NCBI GenBank assembly: GCA_030248215.1
Contig: JASANG010001546.1
Span: 248,001 to 312,000, forward strand
Direction of reading: 5' to 3'
DNA length: 64,000 nt
Source: Enoplolaimus lenunculus
Lineage: Eukaryota > Nematoda > Enoplea > Enoplida > Thoracostomopsidae
Positions within the stretch are counted from its first letter, which is position 1. Each line of letters begins with the position of its first letter. Below the pieces are notes generated by a model. That model was not told where the DNA came from. It saw only the letters and a list, made by a program, of their open reading frames with translations, and searched no databases. The position numbers and the translations under genes are program-made. Of this stretch, positions 58,677 to 64,000 are shown one piece after another.

Positions 58677-59645
58677 AAAATTAAGGAAAAATAAATTTTG
58701 CAAATATCAAATTCAAGTACATTGACTGATAATTTAGTGGATTTTTCTTTCATTAAAGTATATAACTTTAAGCCTGTACTTAATATATTATAATTTACTA
58801 TCGGTTTATGGTTAAATAATATGCCGCTAGCAAAGTATGAATACTTCAGCCTAAACACGCATCTAAGTCTAATCCTAAGCCTAAGCGAATGCCAACAATT
58901 CCAACGGTTTATTTGAAAACTTGCGTTTTCCACGAATGATTTTATTAATATTTATACATTTATAAAAAGCGTTGTGTATTTGTGAATTAATGTATTTTGT
59001 ACCTATATGCAGTATGGATCCGAGATCCGTGGCCAGCCCACGACCTTAGCCAGGTCAACCTGCTTTCGGGATAAGACCAAATTTAAGAGAGGCATGCGGT
59101 TGAAATAACATGTGTACAAGAATGGCTAAAACATTTCTAAGGGACAAAAGGCTTTCTATTGGCACTCAGACACCCTGGCCCTCGTGGTTATGGGCCTGAC
59201 GTCAGCTGTCTCTAAAGTTGGTCACTGTTTGCACGGTTTACGCAAGTTATTGTCAAAAAACTGTTTATTCTTAGTTTTCATCAATACTTTACAATTAAGA
59301 TTCGTATAGCCAAATATGCAAGATTATGAATGAATTTAAGCGTAAATACAGCTTTAGTTAATCTAGAAGGTTAGTTTAACGCTGCTGGATTAGCTTAAGC
59401 TTAAATAAAGTTCGTTTAAACAATGACTCGTGTACCCATAGGGCGCTGTGGTCACATCCTATAAGAGAAAAGCTTCTATAATTTCTCTCATTTAATCATA
59501 TGTTATTAATAGTTGTGTTTAAATTCGCTTATTTCGCTATCCGATATCGCTTTGTTATTTATTCTGCACTTTACCATAACGTTGTTTTTGCTTGATTCTA
59601 ACTGATACCACAGTTACAAAGATTCGCCCGGTTCTAGGAATCTTA
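58677..59645. other. Downstream intergenic, nothing recognised
   Basis: A short CCTAAG cluster near 58868. No gene or family match. Confidence 0.45.
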
Positions 59646-59896
59646 TGGATGGCGGCATATATACTTTTGATGACGGCATATTTACTTTTGAGGGCGGCAT
59701 ATTTACTTTTGATGACGGCATATTTACTTTTGAGGGCGGCATACTTTTGATGCCGCCCGACGTCATCCGTCACCGGTCGGCGCCGTTCGGCACCGTACCA
59801 CAACGCACGTGTATTGCCCCATGGCACATAACTTAATTTTGCAAGCCAAAATATTATTTTGGCTTTTGGCGACGGACGAAAAGTATAGCGTCACCC
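59646..59896 (+). mobile_element. Family J MITE with tandemly repeated left end
   Basis: The left end, GGCGGCATATATACTTTTGA, is repeated about four times in 21-bp units; the right end is AAAAGTATAGCGTCACCC. The centre is CCGTCACCGGTCGGCG-like. Confidence 0.8.
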
Positions 59897-59932
59897 GACC
59901 TTTTTCCCAAATAGAATTATAAGTCTACTATT

Positions 59933-59980
59933 TTAGACACCCATTAGAAACCAGGACGGCCCTAAAAGTAACACGGGCCC
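59933..59980 (-). mobile_element. Family A2 right-end fragment
   Basis: CCATTAGAAACCAGGACGGC and AAAAGTAACACGGGCC. Confidence 0.6.
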
Positions 59981-60324
59981 TGAAAATAGTACTGACGAAT
60001 TTTAGTTACACCATTATGTCGAAAATTCCAGTTCGACAATGTTTTCCAATTTGAACATAGCGAAAATATAAAGAAACCCTGACCTTCGGTAAATCAAATT
60101 CAGTTTACTCGGCTTTGTTATTAGAATTTGGTCCAAAATATAATTTTTGTATATTAAGAATAAGTATATTTACTAAATTTCAAATATTAAATATTTGACA
60201 TACACTTTTATTTGCAGAATAATACAGTACGCAATTTTGAACAATTATTACACGTATAGACAGTACAAAATTAGCCCAACTGTGAGCGCCAGCTTGAACC
60301 AAAGTTGTCGAATTCAGTGCTTTT

Positions 60325-60482
60325 ACACTGTAAAAAGTGGGGAATCAAATTGACTCTCTCGGAAATAGGCTTTTCCTGACTGCACAAACTGTGTCAAATT
60401 TGACTACGAAAAAGTCAAATTGGACTCACTGAGCGAGCCTGTTTCCGAGAGAGTCAATTTGACTCACCATTTTTTGCAGTGT
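60325..60482 (+). mobile_element. Family E foldback MITE
   Basis: ACACTGTAAAAAGTGGGG to ACTCACCATTTTTTGCAGTG. Confidence 0.85.
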
Positions 60483-60799
60483 AGCCTTTGATGGCTGAAT
60501 TTCAAACAAGGTTGTCATTTTCTCATTGAACATTTTGAATATATAATTGTGATTCGAAAAAATAATTCTTCAACCATTATTTCAATTTAAGATTTGTCGC
60601 GAAATCTTAAAGAATAATTTTGTTGTGAGTTGTGTGTAATGTTTCACTTTTACTTTTAAATAAACTTTGTGTTTCAACGTTGTGCTCATCAAAAGCGCCA
60701 CAGTTGTAAATATTTCACCAAACACTGCGTCGAAATTAGCGTAAAAATTAAAATTAACCAACTGACAAAATTCAAATTTGGGAATCGAATGATCAGGTG
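60483..60799. other. Downstream intergenic, nothing recognised
   Basis: No feature supported. Confidence 0.5.
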
Positions 60800-60920
60800 A
60801 GCTAGTAAAAAGCTCAAAAATAGCAAAAATTTTCAAAATCTAACCAGTTTTGGGCAAATGTCGGCTGGGGTGGTGGATAAATCGAAAACACCCACAAGCA
60901 ATTTTACGCTATATCTGAAG
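60800..60920 (+). repeat. Family O repeat
   Basis: AAAAGCTCAAAAATAGCAAA, TTTTCAAAATCTAACCAG and AAATCGAAAACACCCA. Confidence 0.6.
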
Positions 60921-60982
60921 ATTTCATAATCTATAATAACTGTCAGGTATGAACATGGTCACCTCGTGTTCACTGTATCCAC

Positions 60983-61175
60983 GGCTTATGTATAGAACAA
61001 CCCCGGATCGTTTTCCGGAGTGGCCATAATAGAGTCAGTTTAAGCTTTAGACTCATTTTTTAGCTTAGGATTAGGCTTAGTTGTAGGAATAGGCTCATCC
61101 ATACGCTTAGGCTATTAGGTTTTGGCTTCGGAATATGTTTATACTACTGTTCCGGCCCTGTTCTATATATGGGGC
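60983..61175 (+). mobile_element. Family A3 TTAGGC-core MITE
   Basis: GGCTTATGTATAGAACAAC to GGCCCTGTTCTATATATGGGGC; second A3 copy. Confidence 0.8.
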
Positions 61176-61524
61176 GTATCCGCCAATGCCAAAACAGTTT
61201 TAACATTCATTAAATATCAGTATTAAGCCAACTTAATCATTATTTTTGGTAACCAACAAATTTAGGCGTATAATATGGTGTGTTTTGCCCTGCAGCCTAC
61301 CGGATATAATTGAACTGTTTGCTTATTCAAACATTATATCAACCGGAAAATTGTGTTTTTATTGTACGGTGCTCTCAAACAAAGGGGGCATAATATAGGA
61401 CTTAATTGGTCATCTCTGTTCAAGCACGGGTCGTATTAACTGTAGTATAAGCATAGTGTTAAGCTTAAACTTAAGCCGAAACAAAAAAATAGTCTAAAGT
61501 TTAAGCTTACGCCATAGCAGTATC
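61176..61524. other. Intergenic with family A debris
   Basis: 61430-61515 contains TTAAGCTTAAACTTAAGCC and AGTCTAAAGTTTAAGCTTAC, an A1 piece lacking ends. Confidence 0.45.
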
Positions 61525-61682
61525 GGCCAATGTAAAGAACAGGGGCGGAACAGTATTATAAGTATATTCCTTAGTGTAAGCCTAAGCCTAAACCTAAGCC
61601 AAGCAAAAAAGTAGTCTAAGGCTTAAGCTTACTCTATTCTTGTGTCACAGAAAAACGTTCTGCTATGTTCTTTATATGGGCC
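61525..61682 (-). mobile_element. Family A1 TTAGGC-core MITE
   Basis: GGCCAATGTAAAGAACAGGG to GTTCTTTATATGGGCC; short hexamer core. Confidence 0.88.
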
Positions 61683-61994
61683 GCAGTACCATGCAAAAAC
61701 AGCTTGCCCCAGATTTATGCATGGGTCAAGACTTGAGGTTTAAACTGGGTCCATATCTTGGCCCAGGACCACGACCGCCAACCAGAGACACGGTTTGAAT
61801 TAGGAGATTATCGGCGTAAATCTATTGAAGGCAAAGTTTACAAAAAATCGCAGAAAACAAAATATTTGACCGATTTAAACTCTAAAAGTAATTATTAATG
61901 TCAATTTTGTATTTCTGTTCAGAGCAGCTCACAAGCCCTAAACCGCAAACTGATTTTGATTGGTTGTTCTTTGTTTGCATTTGTTCGAGACATC

Positions 61995-62150
61995 GGCCAA
62001 TGCAAAAATCAGGAGCGGAGAGTTTTCCTGTGGTACTAGAATAGAGTAATCTAAAGCTTTAGACAATTTTTTGCTTGGTTTTAGGCTTTAGGCTTAGGCT
62101 TAGTAATACGCTTATAATACTGTTCTGCCCCTGTTTTTTTTACATCAGCC
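61995..62150 (+). mobile_element. Family A1 TTAGGC-core MITE
   Basis: GGCCAATGCAAAAATCAGG to CTGTTCTGCCCCTG, ending ACATCAGCC. Confidence 0.8.
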
Positions 62151-62428
62151 GAAACATCTGAATTGAGAAATCTCTAAACTGTACTTGCCTGAATGCTATT
62201 TTATGTACATAATTAAATAAATTTATTCCTAAGCGTTTAAAAGCCTAATTCAAAACATAAAACGAAACAAATTTTAAATTTATTAATAAAGTAACCTAAA
62301 ACAAAAGCCTTTAAAAATTAATTACCTCCCTATTGATCAATCAAGCCTAATCAAACCTAATTATTCTCACCCGAAATCAACAGTTTACACTTGCCAGTAG
62401 CCAGCTTAACTGGGTTACAAATTTATGG

Positions 62429-62882
62429 CCCAAGTAAACATCTCTGTGGGTCTTCAATAGAGTTAGCTTATGCTGTAGACTATTAGAAATTTTGGGCCTA
62501 TGTAAAGATCAGGGGCGAAACGTTTTTGTGTTGGACTGCAATAGAGTAAGCTTAAGCGTTACGCTAAATTCTTAAGTTCGACTCAGGTTTAGGCTTAGGC
62601 TTTGGGTATAAGCACAATGTTACGCTTAGGCTTAAAATTGTGCTATACTCGCCGCGCACCGTCGCACGTGCGGCCGCACGCTGTCGGCCGCCTATGCACG
62701 GCGCTGTAAAACTTTATTAAAAATTACCGCACGCCGGTTTGCGGCGGCATGCGGCAGTGTGCGGCAGCGTGCGGCAGTGTGCGGCAGCGAGCAGCGGCAT
62801 CCGGCTTGGTAAACTATAGGACAACCATTAGGCTTGGAAATATGCATATACCAATGTTACTGGTCTGTTTTATACATTGGCC
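62429..62882 (+). mobile_element. Family A1 fragment plus an A1 MITE holding a family J-like insertion
   Basis: A left-end scrap at 62429-62485. A second A1 runs from GGCCTATGTAAAGATCAGG (62497) to TGTTTTATACATTGGCC (62882) and is interrupted at about 62637-62825. Confidence 0.75.
62637..62825. mobile_element. J-like GC-rich insertion inside A1
   Basis: TTGTGCTATACT at the left and TATAGGACAAC at the right. The interior is GCGGCA/GTGCGGC tandem repeats plus a CGCACGTGCGGCCGCACG palindrome. The core sequence differs from other J copies. Confidence 0.65.
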
Positions 62883-63791
62883 TAAATTTCGATCATTCGC
62901 ACACGTGAAGATATACCGTAGCAATAATCGGGTTAAAACAATTTCAACACAAACTCAAACATTCCAAGGAGCGTTGTACCCGTTCCCTAGTGATCCCAAC
63001 GGATCCGGAACTGGATTTTGTTGTAGTTATTTTTGTATCAACCAATCAGGCAATAAATTAGATTAAAACATGTGCTGGTTTAGGTTTTCGACAAATTGCC
63101 TGATATAACTAGCGCATGAAAATCAACAAAACCTAATAACTCTGGGTGATTATGAATAATACATCATCGTTGCATATCAGCTATTGACCAGTATACACGA
63201 ATTACGCAAATTACCTACGTTTAGGTGTGTTCACAGCCCGGAAACCGATTGCTTCAAAAGAAGGGGGTATCACTAGCATATAGGTTGCACCCCTGCAAAA
63301 TTAATTTCGCGTTTCAAAAACCAGATCCACGTCGGCGGATATCTTGAACTTTATTGGTTCAGTGTATTTTTGCAAACTAAATTCAAATTTGAACAGTTCG
63401 AGTACTTCGTCGCCTACGTTCGTATGGTTGTATCTACCGTGCGTGCTTCGAATAAGCTTAAATGCACCACATATAACTTGGATGGCATTAGCTACGCGAA
63501 AAGGGTACAACTCGGACCCCCGTCTCGGGTTCCCTGAAGCAAAATAATTTTACGTATAGTAAAATATTAAAAAATTCGTAGCTGCAGGCAAATTATATCA
63601 ATTTTTTCAAATGGACCCCTTTGCAAACCATGCCTCAATTTTCAAGCACCGCCCATGCGTTTAAATATTTAAATATGCGAAGGTAACAGATAAAACTTTG
63701 TGAATCTGGTATTAATTGGGTTATAAATTTTTGATGCAAACCCGAATTGTTAAAGTTGCCAAACGGTAAACCGTTGACGTAAAGCGAGTAT
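62883..63791. other. Intergenic, nothing recognised
   Basis: No gene or family match. Frames of 60-105 codons lack splice context and domains. Confidence 0.45.
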
Positions 63792-64000
63792 CAGGGTACA
63801 ATTGGAGGTCTGCCTCAAGCTCCGGATTCGGCAAAAAATCGGCTTCCGGCTCCGGTAGAATTTTTACCAGAGGTTCGGTCGGGCAATTTCGGTATAAAAC
63901 ATTTAGCATAATTTTGCCAAACTTATCTGTTGAGCGCGGTTCGTTTTACTTGCGTCACAATTTTCAAGAAAGAATTTCCGAACGTTCGCAGCAAATTAGT
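63792..64000 (+). mobile_element. Family C hAT-like MITE, cut by the window end
   Basis: CAGGGTACAATTGGAGG left end with CTCCGG repeats and the usual CGTTTTACTTGCGTCACAA interior. Confidence 0.8.

Noticed and set aside
59645-59836. Frame encoding FDDGIFTFEGG repeats and its antisense
   Set aside because: Product of the 21-bp tandem repeat at the left end of a family J MITE.

Overview
This is 64 kb of AT-rich metazoan nuclear DNA with GT-AG introns, most likely from an invertebrate. I cannot place the phylum: no rRNA, mitochondrial or phylum-specific marker is present. The two genes I can build both belong to families known from bilaterians. Both lie on the + strand, and almost everything else is short non-autonomous DNA transposons (MITEs), tRNA-derived repeats and simple repeats. 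No operons, CRISPR arrays, rRNA genes or intact tRNA genes were seen. No retroviral or LTR element was recognised. Splice sites and phases were worked out by hand. Repeat boundaries come from comparing copies by eye and are approximate by a few to tens of bases.

Gene 1 (927-8051) is the 3' part of a LIM-domain protein of the LMO7/LIMCH1 type. Its exons are 927-1198, 3894-4097, 4686-7278 and 7867-8051, all phase-compatible, giving 1083 visible residues. The 5' end, where this family usually has a calponin-homology domain, lies upstream of the window.

Gene 2 (24042-56992) is a complete six-exon model of 329 residues: 24042-24088, 25655-25951, 27055-27168, 54448-54541, 55493-55691 and 56754-56992. 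The coding length is 990 nt and every junction is in phase. Exons 4-6 resemble the microtubule-associated Jupiter/JPT (HN1) family; exons 1-3 are not recognised. Intron 3 is 27 kb and is packed with MITEs.

Repeat families, named here by letter. A: ends GGCCNATGTAAAGANCAG, core made of TTAGGC hexamers, subfamilies A1-A3. B: ends TATTCTCAAATGTGTGTAG. C: ends CAGGGTGCAACCGG, hAT-like. D: ends CAGTGTAAATTCCAGTGAG. E: ends CACTGCAAAAAATGGTGAG. F: ends TTAACCCTTTCTCACATG with an internal tRNA-like Pol III module. G: ends TGCGGGGTTCACGTTATA with many ATCATATGAT palindromes. H: ends CACGTGCAAGTTTTTGCTG. I: ends CTGTAGTGACCCGAATAAG. J: ends AAGGGTGGCGCTATACTTT with a CGTCCG-rich core. K: ends GTGGCGGATCCA. 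L, M, N, O, P and Q are smaller families. Several copies are nested (A holding F, F holding G, A holding J, B holding K, and B holding C holding D), which gives a relative order of insertion.

Layout: 1-8.3 kb, gene 1; 8.3-24 kb, intergenic repeats; 24-57 kb, gene 2 with its giant intron; 57-64 kb, downstream repeats.
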